Source: Clostridia bacterium (GTDB lineage: Bacteria; Bacillota_A; Clostridia; UMGS1883; HGM11501). Taken from it: DNA of 42,390 nt. Below, piece after piece: positions 24,907-32,125 of the stretch. The notes beneath the pieces were generated by a model, which made no database searches, was not told where the DNA came from, and saw only the letters and a program-made list of their open reading frames with translations. The stretch is taken from NCBI GenBank assembly GCA_017536285.1, contig JAFXHP010000083.1, positions 1 to 42,390 on the forward strand. The letters run 5' to 3'. Positions within the stretch are counted from its first letter, which is position 1. The number at the start of each line of letters is the position of its first letter. Both the position numbers and the translations under genes were made by a program.

Positions 24907-27099
24907 TCAGTCAACGTCCTGCAGGACGAATTTCACATAAACCACGGTTCCCATTTCAACAACTTCACCTGCCGCAGGACTTTGTTCGCTGGCGATTACT
25001 CCGCCGTTCATGCCTGCACCCATATCGGAGTTCCTGAAATTGAGATTTGCACCTTTTATAGTCGCCTCAGCATTTGCTCTGCTCATTCCGGTTACAGACG
25101 GAACTGTTGTGAGCTGTGCCTCGGAGGATCCTTCTGTATAAACTATGATAGTCGAGCCTTCGGAAAGCATAATTCCGCTTAAAGGCTGCTGATCGGTAAC
25201 CTTATCTCCTCCGCCTATAAGGTTTATATTAAAACCACTGTTTTTAGCAGTTTCTTCCGCTTCTTTTCTGCTTAATCCAGTAAGATCGGGAATATATGCA
25301 CCGGATGAGAGTATTTCGCTTTCACTATACTGTGCTTCAATTCCCATATATCTTAATATGTCATCAATTATAAGTCCTGCCGTAGGTGCCGCAATCTGGC
25401 CACCACCGGCATTTATATTTCCCTCTCCCACACCGGGGGTCGGTTCATCCAGCATAACAAGAACTATTATCTCCGGATCATTCGCAGGAGCAAATCCGCA
25501 AAAAGACGCTATTTTTCTTCCGTCTCTCGGTTGCTTTTCACTGGTTCCGGTCTTTCCTCCGACTCTCTGTCCTGAAATTTTTGCTCCGCTTCCGGTTCCG
25601 TTTTTAACAACACCCTCAAGATATTTTTTCATGCTTTCGCTTGTCTTTTCGGAAATCACCCTTCTGACAACGGTTTTCTCAAAACTCTCCGTAACTTTAC
25701 CGTCTTCATCAAGATATTCTTTAACTATCATGGGTTTAAGCAGTTCTCCACCATTAATTACGGATGAAACGGCTGTTATCATCTGTATCGGAGTAACATT
25801 TATGTTCTGTCCGAAGGCGGCAGTCGCCACGTCGATATCCGCATACTGGTTTCTTATAATAGGCTCTGATTCCCCCGGAAGATTAATACCGGTTTTTTCT
25901 TCAAACCCAAAAGCCTTAACATATTCTCTGAATCTTTCACCACCAAGATTAAGTCCCAGTGTCATAAATACACAGTTACAGGAATTTGCCAAACCTGCTT
26001 CGATGTTTTGTATACCGTGAGGGTTGTAATATCTCCAGCAATTTATGTTCCATCCTGCAACATGCATCGAGCCGGGGCAATTAAATGCCGTATTTTCATC
26101 AACAATACCTTCTTCAAGGCAAGCTGCAGCAGTTATTATCTTAAACACCGAACCCGGCTCATATGTATCCGATACCGCCTTATTTCTCCACTGGCGATAC
26201 TGAGCTTTACCCTTCGCATCGCTCTTTTCTTCCCCTTCGAGTCCTTCAAGCTCTGATAGCAATTCTTCATCGTAAATTTCAAAGGGAGCATTCGGATCAT
26301 ACCCGGGAGTTGCCGCCATCGCCAGAATTTCGGCGGTGTTGGGGTTCATTACAATAACACACCCCTCTTCCTTTACTCCATATTTATTAATTGCTTCATT
26401 AAGTCTTGATTCCGCAATATGCTGTATGGTTTCGTCTATGGTTAATACCAGACTTTTTCCGTTTTCCGGATCCACATACTGCTCGTATGCATAGGGCAAT
26501 TCAATGCCGCCGTTAGCAACGGCAACACTCTTTCTGCCGTTTTTTCCTGAGAGCACGCTATCATATACACTTTCAAGTCCGTCAAGCCCCTGATTGTCAT
26601 ATCCGGTAAAGCCCAAAATATTTGCCGCAAGAGAACCGTATACATAGTTTCTCTTTGTGTCTTCCTCAAGCATTATTCCGGTTTTGTCCTTCAGTTCCTT
26701 TATAGCCTTACTCTCTTCCTGAGTAATTCTTTTTTTCAATATTTCATAGCTGCTTTCCTTCTGCGTAACTTTATATACGTCCTCATAAGACATATCAAGT
26801 ATTTCAGAAAGTGCAGAAGCCACCTTTTCCGCTTTTTCATTTTTTCTGATTAAAGCAGGGTCTAAAATAACCGTATCCGCAGAAACGCTTACCGCAAGCT
26901 GTTTTTTGTTTCTGTCATATATTGTCCCGCGCTTCGCTGCAACCTCTATATCCTTTGTCTGCTGTCTTTCTGCCGCTTCTCTGTACCTTTCTCCCAAAGT
27001 TATACTTTGATAACAGAGCCATATTACAAGTATCACAAGAACACATATAAATGCAAACGCCAGATTTTTCATTCTCTTTTTTACAGAAAGTATACTCAT
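24907..27099 (-). CDS. ftsI: Class B penicillin-binding protein with two PASTA domains (FtsI/SpoVD-like)
   Basis: 730 residues, a septal transpeptidase. Order: one N-terminal membrane helix (about 12-31); a dimerisation/pedestal domain starting RGTIYDRNKKQLAV; and a transpeptidase domain with SVFK (Ser317, Lys320), SCN (373-375) and KTGTS (516-520). Two PASTA repeats follow (about 600-656 and 664-726). A two-PASTA tail is like B. subtilis Pbp2B, while SpoVD has one, so a vegetative divisome role is favoured without being proven. The ATG has an AGAGGGGT site. A 111-bp gap with a candidate promoter separates it from ftsL. Confidence 0.94.
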   Translation of the reverse strand: MSILSVKKRMKNLAFAFICVLVILVIWLCYQSITLGERYREAAERQQTKDIEVAAKRGTIYDRNKKQLAVSVSADTVILDPALIRKNEKAEKVASALSEILDMSYEDVYKVTQKESSYEILKKRITQEESKAIKELKDKTGIMLEEDTKRNYVYGSLAANILGFTGYDNQGLDGLESVYDSVLSGKNGRKSVAVANGGIELPYAYEQYVDPENGKSLVLTIDETIQHIAESRLNEAINKYGVKEEGCVIVMNPNTAEILAMAATPGYDPNAPFEIYDEELLSELEGLEGEEKSDAKGKAQYRQWRNKAVSDTYEPGSVFKIITAAACLEEGIVDENTAFNCPGSMHVAGWNINCWRYYNPHGIQNIEAGLANSCNCVFMTLGLNLGGERFREYVKAFGFEEKTGINLPGESEPIIRNQYADIDVATAAFGQNINVTPIQMITAVSSVINGGELLKPMIVKEYLDEDGKVTESFEKTVVRRVISEKTSESMKKYLEGVVKNGTGSGAKISGQRVGGKTGTSEKQPRDGRKIASFCGFAPANDPEIIVLVMLDEPTPGVGEGNINAGGGQIAAPTAGLIIDDILRYMGIEAQYSESEILSSGAYIPDLTGLSRKEAEETAKNSGFNINLIGGGDKVTDQQPLSGIMLSEGSTIIVYTEGSSEAQLTTVPSVTGMSRANAEATIKGANLNFRNSDMGAGMNGGVIASEQSPAAGEVVEMGTVVYVKFVLQDVD

Positions 27100-27157
27100 A
27101 CATTACCCCTCTAAATAACAAAAAACGACAAGTTCTATGAAACGGAAAAATGCCGCA

Positions 27158-27187
27158 ATTATAAAACGCCTGAAAGCATTTTACCAA
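27158..27187 (-). promoter_or_regulatory. Candidate internal promoter before the PBP gene
   Basis: In the ftsL-PBP gap the minus strand has TTGGTA (27187-27182), 18 bp, then TATAAT (27163-27158). It is plausible as a secondary start within the dcw cluster. Nothing else is visible in this gap. Confidence 0.45.
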
Positions 27188-27210
27188 TAGCAGCATATTT
27201 TTTGTTCCGA

Positions 27211-27654
27211 TTAATTAAAAGCCGATTGTCCCCAAAATAAAGATGCTCCGCCACCGGATTTTGCCACCTTTATGCAGTCACCTCTCTCAACGCTGATATA
27301 TACAATCTGATCTTTCGTCGGCGTTGTCATACCGTATGAGTTTACGGCAACATCTTCAACATGAGACAAGTCTATTATTCTGTCTCTTTCTATTTCCAGA
27401 TTGGTATATTCGGCTCTGGCCTCTTCCAACGCTTTTTTCGTTGACTGAACATCGGAATTAAGCACCGAAATCTGAGCATATCTAAGTATTATCATAAGTG
27501 CCACTGCCATGATTATAAGTATAGAACCTATAATTTCTTTTCGCTTGGCTCTTACAAACGATTCATATCCGGGATTTTCACGGCTTATAAGTTTTCTTTC
27601 TTCTCTTTCCTTTAATCTTACTCTGTAAGCATTATTACCGTTATAATGTTCCAT
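27211..27654 (-). CDS. ftsL: FtsL-like division protein
   Basis: 147 residues with the FtsL layout: a basic cytoplasmic region, a single membrane helix (about residues 41-61, GSILIIMAVALMIILRYAQI), then a coiled-coil-forming stretch (about 62-98, VLNSDVQSTKKALEEARAEY onwards) and a DLSHVEDVAVNSYGM segment typical of the family. FtsL sequences diverge fast, so the call rests on layout plus position between rsmH and the PBP gene. ATGs at 27660 and 27654 compete; the AGGAAGG site is better spaced for 27654. It acts with DivIB and FtsB/DivIC to activate FtsW and the PBP. Confidence 0.82.
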   Translation of the reverse strand: MEHYNGNNAYRVRLKEREERKLISRENPGYESFVRAKRKEIIGSILIIMAVALMIILRYAQISVLNSDVQSTKKALEEARAEYTNLEIERDRIIDLSHVEDVAVNSYGMTTPTKDQIVYISVERGDCIKVAKSGGGASLFWGQSAFN

Positions 27655-27675
27655 TCCCATACCCTTCCTTTTATT

Positions 27676-28602
27676 CTATAATTTTTCCGCGATTCTGAGT
27701 TTAGCACTCTTCGCTCTGCTGTTTTCAATGATTTCTTTATCAGCCGGCAATATCGGCTTTTTCGTTATTATCTTTATCTCCGGTTGCTTTCCGCATACAC
27801 ATACCGGAAACGAAGAAGGACAAGTGCAACCTTTGGCCAGAGTCTGAAACGTCTGTTTAACCAATCTGTCCTCCAGGCTGTGGAAGGTTATAACCCCTAT
27901 TCTTCCACCGCTCTTCAAAAGCGAAACCGCTTTGCCAAGAGCATTTTCTACTGCTTCAAGTTCGCCGTTAACCTCTATTCTTATTGCCTGAAATGTTCTT
28001 TTCGCAGGATGTCCGCCCTTTTCTCTTGCTCCTGCAGGAACCGCCGCTTTTATTATGTCAACAAGCTCCAACGTTGTTTTCACAGGGCGGTTTTTCACTA
28101 TAAACTCTGCGATTCTTTTCGCCCAGCGTTCCTCCCCGTAGCTTCCGATTATTCTCATAAGTTCCGCTTCCGAGTATTTATTAACCACATCATACGCCGA
28201 AAAATCGCTCGTGGTATCCATCCTCATATCCAGTGGAGCATCGTGCATATAGGAGAATCCTCTGTCCGCATCGTCAAGTTGCGGGCTTGATACTCCAAGG
28301 TCAGCCATTATGCCGTCAAAAGCATCAATTTCATTTTCCCAGGCCGCAATATCTATCTCAGAAAAATTCCCGTGATAGAGCTTTACTCTGTCTGAAAAAT
28401 CCGAAAGTCTTTCCCTTGCCACTTCAAGAGCCAACGGATCACGGTCTATTCCGAGAAGCACAGCCTTATCTGTAAGTTCCAAAAGCCTTTTGCTGTGTCC
28501 CGCACCGCCAAGAGTCATGTCGCAATAAATCCCGTTCCTATCGGTTATTATTCCGCTGGTAAGTTCTTCTTTTAACACCGATACATGATTAAACTCTGGC
28601 AT
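27676..28602 (-). CDS. rsmH: 16S rRNA m4C1402 methyltransferase RsmH (MraW)
   Basis: 308 residues, the canonical copy. It methylates N4 of C1402 in the 30S decoding centre. Seen: NHVSVLKEEL at the N-terminus, MTLGGAGHSKRLL for SAM binding, MADLGVSSPQLDDADRGFSY, APLDMRMD, RTFQAIRIEVNGEL, TFHSLEDRLVKQTF, and the Cys-containing CTCPSSFPVCVCG insertion. It is the second gene of the dcw cluster and its start overlaps the mraZ end by 14 bp. A divergent paralog lies 21 kb away at 5727-6758. Confidence 0.97.
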   Translation of the reverse strand: MPEFNHVSVLKEELTSGIITDRNGIYCDMTLGGAGHSKRLLELTDKAVLLGIDRDPLALEVARERLSDFSDRVKLYHGNFSEIDIAAWENEIDAFDGIMADLGVSSPQLDDADRGFSYMHDAPLDMRMDTTSDFSAYDVVNKYSEAELMRIIGSYGEERWAKRIAEFIVKNRPVKTTLELVDIIKAAVPAGAREKGGHPAKRTFQAIRIEVNGELEAVENALGKAVSLLKSGGRIGVITFHSLEDRLVKQTFQTLAKGCTCPSSFPVCVCGKQPEIKIITKKPILPADKEIIENSRAKSAKLRIAEKL

Positions 28603-29047
28603 TTTTCTTTTCCTCTACTTTCTGAGATACTTTTTCAAGAGGATTTGCTTCATCGTTAAGATATCCGTTCCATACTTCGCTGGGCCATATTTCAATTTTA
28701 TTAAGGTTACCCACGATGCTTACTTCTTTATCTATTTTCGCTCTCGCTCTGAGCGGAGGGGGAATCAACATTCTCCCCTGTTTATCTATATTAATATCCA
28801 TACCGCCGGATGCCATAATTCTTATTCTTCTTCTGTAGTCTTCATCGGTTTCGTGTTCAAGTTCATCAAAGAGCTTTCCCAAGAAAGCATCCCATCCGGC
28901 ATCGTCATAAACAGTAACGCAGGAATCGTATCCTACTGTGATATGGCACTGTTCTCCCAGCATTTCACGGAACTTGGCAGGAAGTATCACTCTGCCTTTT
29001 TCATCCAAAGTATGTGTGTATTCGCCATAAAAAACATTTCTATTCAT
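28589..29047 (-). CDS. mraZ: Transcriptional regulator MraZ
   Basis: 152 residues made of two SpoVT/AbrB-like DNA-binding halves: YTHTLDEKGRVILPAKFRE (about 9-27) and MDINIDKQGRMLIPPPLRARA (about 82-102). MraZ binds repeated TGGGN boxes in front of its own operon and represses the dcw cluster in E. coli and other bacteria. The frame opens upstream (29095), but the ATG at 29047 begins MNRNVFYGEYTHTLDEKGR, the family N-terminus, with GGAGG 7 bp before it. Matching boxes are seen at 29078-29101. Confidence 0.96.
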   Translation of the reverse strand: MNRNVFYGEYTHTLDEKGRVILPAKFREMLGEQCHITVGYDSCVTVYDDAGWDAFLGKLFDELEHETDEDYRRRIRIMASGGMDINIDKQGRMLIPPPLRARAKIDKEVSIVGNLNKIEIWPSEVWNGYLNDEANPLEKVSQKVEEKKNARV

Positions 29048-29077
29048 CCTGCCACCTCCCTTTCTATGTTTCAAATA

Positions 29078-29101
29078 TCCACTTTTGCCCACCAAAACCC
29101 A
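29078..29101 (-). promoter_or_regulatory. Three MraZ boxes at exact 10-bp spacing
   Basis: On the minus strand TGGG (29101), TGGG (29091) and TGGA (29081) start exactly 10 bp apart, in the 5' leader between the promoter and mraZ. TGGGN repeats with 5-bp spacers are the known MraZ operator, so autoregulation is strongly suggested. Confidence 0.75.
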
Positions 29102-29122
29102 TCAAGTCACTACTGTAACTCC

Positions 29123-29151
29123 ATTATAAACCACTTTCATTCAAATTTCAA
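29123..29151 (-). promoter_or_regulatory. Main promoter of the dcw cluster
   Basis: Minus strand: TTGAAA (29151-29146), a 17-bp spacer and TATAAT (29128-29123). The start point near 29116 places the MraZ boxes just downstream. Confidence 0.8.
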
Positions 29152-29179
29152 TACTTTTTTTAATTTTTTTCAATTTTTT

Positions 29180-29208
29180 TTGACTTTTTTTATAAAAAAC
29201 GCTATACT
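29180..29208 (+). promoter_or_regulatory. Promoter of the VanZ-like gene
   Basis: TTGACT (29180-29185), a 17-bp spacer and TATACT (29203-29208), divergent from the mraZ promoter with 28 bp between the two -35 boxes. Confidence 0.7.
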
Positions 29209-29239
29209 ATAAAAAACAGTCCTTAAAATGGAGGTTTTT

Positions 29240-29734
29240 ATGAAGCTAAAAATCATTTTACGAACACTGATATCGCTCCTTATTATCTGCAACGTGGCAC
29301 TCATATTTCATTTTTCTTCCGAAAAGGCATCCGTATCTTCAAAAACAAGCAAAAAAGTAACGGAACAAATACTCGAAATATTTATAGAAGATTTCTCTTC
29401 CATGCCGGAAAAAGAGCAAAAAGCGTTGATAAAAAAAACAGACTCAACCATACGCTCACTGGCTCATTTCACAGAATATACCGCTCTCGGATTTCTAACC
29501 TTTGCCTTTTTCTCTCTTTCAAATTCGGATAAAATAAAAAAAGCACTCCTGTCTTTTACAGGATGTGCCCTCTTCTCTTTAGCCGACGAAGTACATCAGA
29601 TATTCGTCCCCGGCAGAAGTTTTCAATTCAAGGATATTTCCATTGACTTTGCCGGAGTTATTCTCGGAATATTAATATTCCTTTTTATAAAACATCTTAT
29701 AAAGAAATTAACAAAAAAATCTGCTGTCAGTTGA
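29240..29734 (+). CDS. VanZ-like family membrane protein
   Basis: 164 residues. An N-terminal membrane helix (about 4-24) is followed by a polar extracytoplasmic segment, then three more helices. The VanZ signature is present: STIRSLAHFTEYTALGFL and DEVHQIFVPGRSFQFKDISID followed by FAGVILG. VanZ gives low-level teicoplanin resistance in enterococci, but most family members have no known function. Next to the wall-synthesis cluster an envelope role is reasonable. The ATG at 29240 is chosen because the TGGAGG site lies just before it. The last codons (KSAVS) are part of a terminator shared with the convergent gene. Confidence 0.85.
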   Translation: MKLKIILRTLISLLIICNVALIFHFSSEKASVSSKTSKKVTEQILEIFIEDFSSMPEKEQKALIKKTDSTIRSLAHFTEYTALGFLTFAFFSLSNSDKIKKALLSFTGCALFSLADEVHQIFVPGRSFQFKDISIDFAGVILGILIFLFIKHLIKKLTKKSAVS

Positions 29735-29746
29735 CAGCAGATTTTT
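29715..29746. terminator. Bidirectional terminator inside both convergent gene ends
   Basis: A 15-bp stem AAAAATCTGCTGTCA / TGACAGCAGATTTTT with a GT loop. It supplies the last sense codons and the TGA stop of both the VanZ-like gene and the EamA gene. The coding regions overlap by 8 bp within it. Confidence 0.85.
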
Positions 29747-30596
29747 CTTTTTTCAACGCATCATCTTTTGCATCAAGCATACCCCATGCCGTTACGGCCA
29801 ATATAACCACGGCACAACCCCAAAATGCAAATTTTCCGGGTTTTTCTCCGATAAAAATCATAACAAGCAAAGGGTTCAAAAGCGGCTCGATAACTCCAAT
29901 AATCGAGCAGGCAAAACCCGATATTTTTTCAACAGCCAGGCAGAAAAATATGTATGCGACTCCAAGCTGAAAAATCCCCAGAATCCCCATGTAAATCCAG
30001 TCCGTTACTGTTATATTGACAGGCGATGCAATCAAAAAGCCAACGCCCACCACAGCGGTCATCAGATGCCCCATAAGCATACCGCTGAAGCGTTCTTCCT
30101 TTGTAACGTGTCCGTATATCATAAACGCAAGAGCGATGGCGGCTCCCGCTCCAATGGCCACGAAGTTTCCGAAAAGTTTTTCTCCCGATATGTTATCGGC
30201 AAAAAACAAAGCTATTCCGAAAAGAGTGGTAAGAGCCACCGCAATATCTCTTTTTACAAATTTTTCCCTGTAGAATATCCACGAGAAAATGAGAATGAAA
30301 AGCGGCTGCGTATACTGAAGCACTATGGCATTCGCCGCATCAGTCAGCTTATTTGCACTAACGAAAAGCAAAAATGTTGCCGAAGTGCAAAGGCTTCCGA
30401 AAAACACTCTTTTATTTATGCAGAACTTTATTTTCATAATTTTCATATAAATAAAGGTGCAAAGAGCTGCAAAAGCACTTCTTATCCCTGCTATAACAAT
30501 AGCTCCAACAGAAATTTTCTTAATGAAAACTCCCGCTATACTCCAAAGAATCGCACACACTGCCATTTCCAGCATGCCTATATATTTTTTATTCAT
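29727..30596 (-). CDS. EamA/DMT-family transporter
   Basis: 289 residues with about ten membrane helices in two EamA repeats. Typical marks are CAILWSIAGVFIKKIS in helix 1, the Pro/Gln turn VLQYTQPLFILIFSWIFYREKF closing repeat one and VIEPLLNPLLVMIFIGEKP in repeat two. The family exports metabolites such as amino acids and nucleotides. The substrate is not predictable. The ATG at 30596 is preferred over an upstream start (30629) because it matches the family N-terminus. It overlaps apbE by 8 bp and has a GGAG inside apbE. It is the third gene of the tautomerase-apbE operon. Confidence 0.87.
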   Translation of the reverse strand: MNKKYIGMLEMAVCAILWSIAGVFIKKISVGAIVIAGIRSAFAALCTFIYMKIMKIKFCINKRVFFGSLCTSATFLLFVSANKLTDAANAIVLQYTQPLFILIFSWIFYREKFVKRDIAVALTTLFGIALFFADNISGEKLFGNFVAIGAGAAIALAFMIYGHVTKEERFSGMLMGHLMTAVVGVGFLIASPVNITVTDWIYMGILGIFQLGVAYIFFCLAVEKISGFACSIIGVIEPLLNPLLVMIFIGEKPGKFAFWGCAVVILAVTAWGMLDAKDDALKKEKSAVN

Positions 30597-31527
30597 GATG
30601 CCATATCTCCAAATCGTATTTTTCGTCAATTCCGCTTATTTTTCCTTCTAAATTCTCGGATATAATCATGCGGTTATCTTCAGTTATTATCACAAGTCCG
30701 AAAGTGTATTCTTTCCAGAATTCCTTCGCCTTTTCCTCACCCATCACAAAAACCGCCGTGGAATAGGCATCGGAGCGCATACCGTCTTCCATTATAACAG
30801 TTGCACTTACTATTCCGCTTTTCGCAGGGTAACCGGTTTCAGGATTCATTATGTGTGAATAGGTCTCTCCGTTTTCGGAAAAATATCTTTCATATCCGCC
30901 GGAGGTTGATATAATGCAGTTTGTCACATCAAGATATGCGGCATAGCCTTCCGAGTCGGGCGAGGATATTGCCACACGCTTATCTTTTTCTCCAAAAACA
31001 AGAACCGTACCACCTAAAGAAACAACAGCCTCTTTCACATTGTGATTCTCTATAATTTTTCTTGCCGAATCGGCACCGTACCCTTTAGCAATTGCTCCGA
31101 AATCAAATCTTATTCCTTTAAGCGAAAGAGCTTCTTTTATATCCGCATCAGACGGCACCGAAAAATCCCCTGTCGTAAAGCCCCAGAGCTTTGTCACAGA
31201 GTAAATCCCCGCATCAAATGCACCCCCGGTTTCTCTCCTTATGCGGTCGCTTTCGGAAAGAAGAAAGGATACTTCTTCTCTCGGATTTTCTCCCTTATTG
31301 TAAGCAGCAAGTGCTCCGTTTCCGTTAACGGAAAGCTCTTCATGAAGACGGATTATTTCCTCTTCAATTTTCTCTGCACACTTTTTTGCACCAAGTCCTT
31401 TGATATTAAGACTTATCACCGTATCCATGGCAAAAAAGTCTTTTGTTACCCTTTGGTTATAAAATGACAAAAACACAAAAAACAGCACAATAAGCAATAA
31501 AATTACTGCAGAAATTTTCTTTTTCAT
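30589..31527 (-). CDS. apbE: FAD:protein FMN transferase ApbE
   Basis: 312 residues. ApbE attaches FMN through a phosphoester to Ser/Thr of target proteins such as Rnf or Nqr subunits, outside the membrane. Seen: FFAMDTVISLNI, ETGGAFDAGIYSVTKLWGF, FGAIAKGYGAD, VSLGGTVLVFG, STSGGYERYF, SHIMNPETGYPA and DAYSTAVFVMG. One N-terminal helix (about 5-22) has no lipobox cysteine, so it is a membrane-anchored rather than lipidated form. Start sites at ATG 31527 and TTG 31533 compete, both with weak ribosome sites. It follows the tautomerase gene by 6 bp. Confidence 0.93.
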   Translation of the reverse strand: MKKKISAVILLLIVLFFVFLSFYNQRVTKDFFAMDTVISLNIKGLGAKKCAEKIEEEIIRLHEELSVNGNGALAAYNKGENPREEVSFLLSESDRIRRETGGAFDAGIYSVTKLWGFTTGDFSVPSDADIKEALSLKGIRFDFGAIAKGYGADSARKIIENHNVKEAVVSLGGTVLVFGEKDKRVAISSPDSEGYAAYLDVTNCIISTSGGYERYFSENGETYSHIMNPETGYPAKSGIVSATVIMEDGMRSDAYSTAVFVMGEEKAKEFWKEYTFGLVIITEDNRMIISENLEGKISGIDEKYDLEIWHHE

Positions 31528-31533
31528 AATCAA

Positions 31534-31878
31534 TTAAAAATTCATTCCGTTCCAGCCCCAGATATCGGCTTCTTCATACTTTACATAAATCCTGTCCCCC
31601 GGGATTGACAAAACTTCAGAATAAATTCTGCAGATTTCTTTTGTAAGAGCATCGTATGCCTTCTTTTCAGCTTTTCCGAAAATTTTCACATCGATGTAAG
31701 CGGTGTCCGCAGAATCATCGCCTTTGAAATACATTTTGAGATTGTCGGAAAAAGAAAGCATAAGCCAGCTTTCGCTCTTTCCCGGAATAAGTTCTATCGC
31801 TTTGCCGAGAAGTGTTTTTATTTCTTCTCTTTTTTCATCTGTTACGTTAGCTGTAGTTTTCGTTTCTATAAACGGCAT
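31534..31878 (-). CDS. MIF-like tautomerase
   Basis: 114 residues, the length of vertebrate macrophage migration inhibitory factor. It starts MPFIETKT, so processing exposes the catalytic Pro. It then has PGKSESWLMLSF with the equivalent of MIF Lys32, DDSADTAYIDVKIFGK, ISP-like SIPGDRIYVKYEEAD, and ends WGWNGMNF as MIF proteins end WGWN(N/G)xxF. It probably tautomerises phenylpyruvate-like keto acids in the cytoplasm; the physiological substrate in bacteria is not known. The open frame begins at 31962, but the ATG at 31878 has AAAGGGTGA and the family N-terminus. It is the first gene of a three-gene operon with apbE and an EamA transporter. Confidence 0.9.
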   Translation of the reverse strand: MPFIETKTTANVTDEKREEIKTLLGKAIELIPGKSESWLMLSFSDNLKMYFKGDDSADTAYIDVKIFGKAEKKAYDALTKEICRIYSEVLSIPGDRIYVKYEEADIWGWNGMNF

Positions 31879-31906
31879 ACTATCACCCTTTCTGAAAATC
31901 ACATTA

Positions 31907-31935
31907 ATTTTATACCACAAAAAACCGGGTGTCAA
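31907..31935 (-). promoter_or_regulatory. Promoter of the tautomerase-apbE-eamA operon
   Basis: Minus strand: TTGACA (31935-31930), a 17-bp spacer and TAAAAT (31912-31907). Confidence 0.7.
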
Positions 31936-31982
31936 GTGAAAAAATGCGAGAAAAAAATTCATAATTTCAAGAATTTATAATA

Positions 31983-32118
31983 AACTATATATACCGCATA
32001 TATAGTTAAAGAAATTATTTTCATATTTTTTCCAAAAATACTGGATTTTGTAACAATTGTATGTTATACTGTTTATAATGTTTCTACCTATTTAAATATA
32101 TCACAACCAAAGAGGTGA
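31983..32118. promoter_or_regulatory. Glycogen-operon leader with a long palindrome
   Basis: A perfect 10-bp inverted repeat AACTATATAT / ATATATAGTT with an ACCGC centre spans 31983-32007, a possible operator. A TATAAT at 32074-32079 is the best -10, but no strong -35 lies 16-18 bp upstream (TTGTAA at 32048 is 20 bp away). This suggests an activator-dependent promoter. The ribosome site AGAGGTGA is at 32111-32118. Confidence 0.45.
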
Positions 32119-32125
32119 ACTAAAG

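Noticed and set aside
25358..26020. A 220-residue open frame on the plus strand opposite the PBP gene
   Set aside because: It is the reverse-strand shadow of a well-conserved transpeptidase domain, has no ribosome site and no recognisable domain, and its composition (Ser/Pro rich) is typical of antisense frames.
26915..27196. Possible small gene in the ftsL-PBP gap
   Set aside because: Most of the frame overlaps the PBP gene out of phase, it has no ribosome site, and the protein is cysteine-rich without any pattern.
30066..30665. A 199-residue open frame on the plus strand opposite the EamA and apbE genes
   Set aside because: It runs across two confidently identified minus-strand genes and lacks a ribosome site and any family resemblance.
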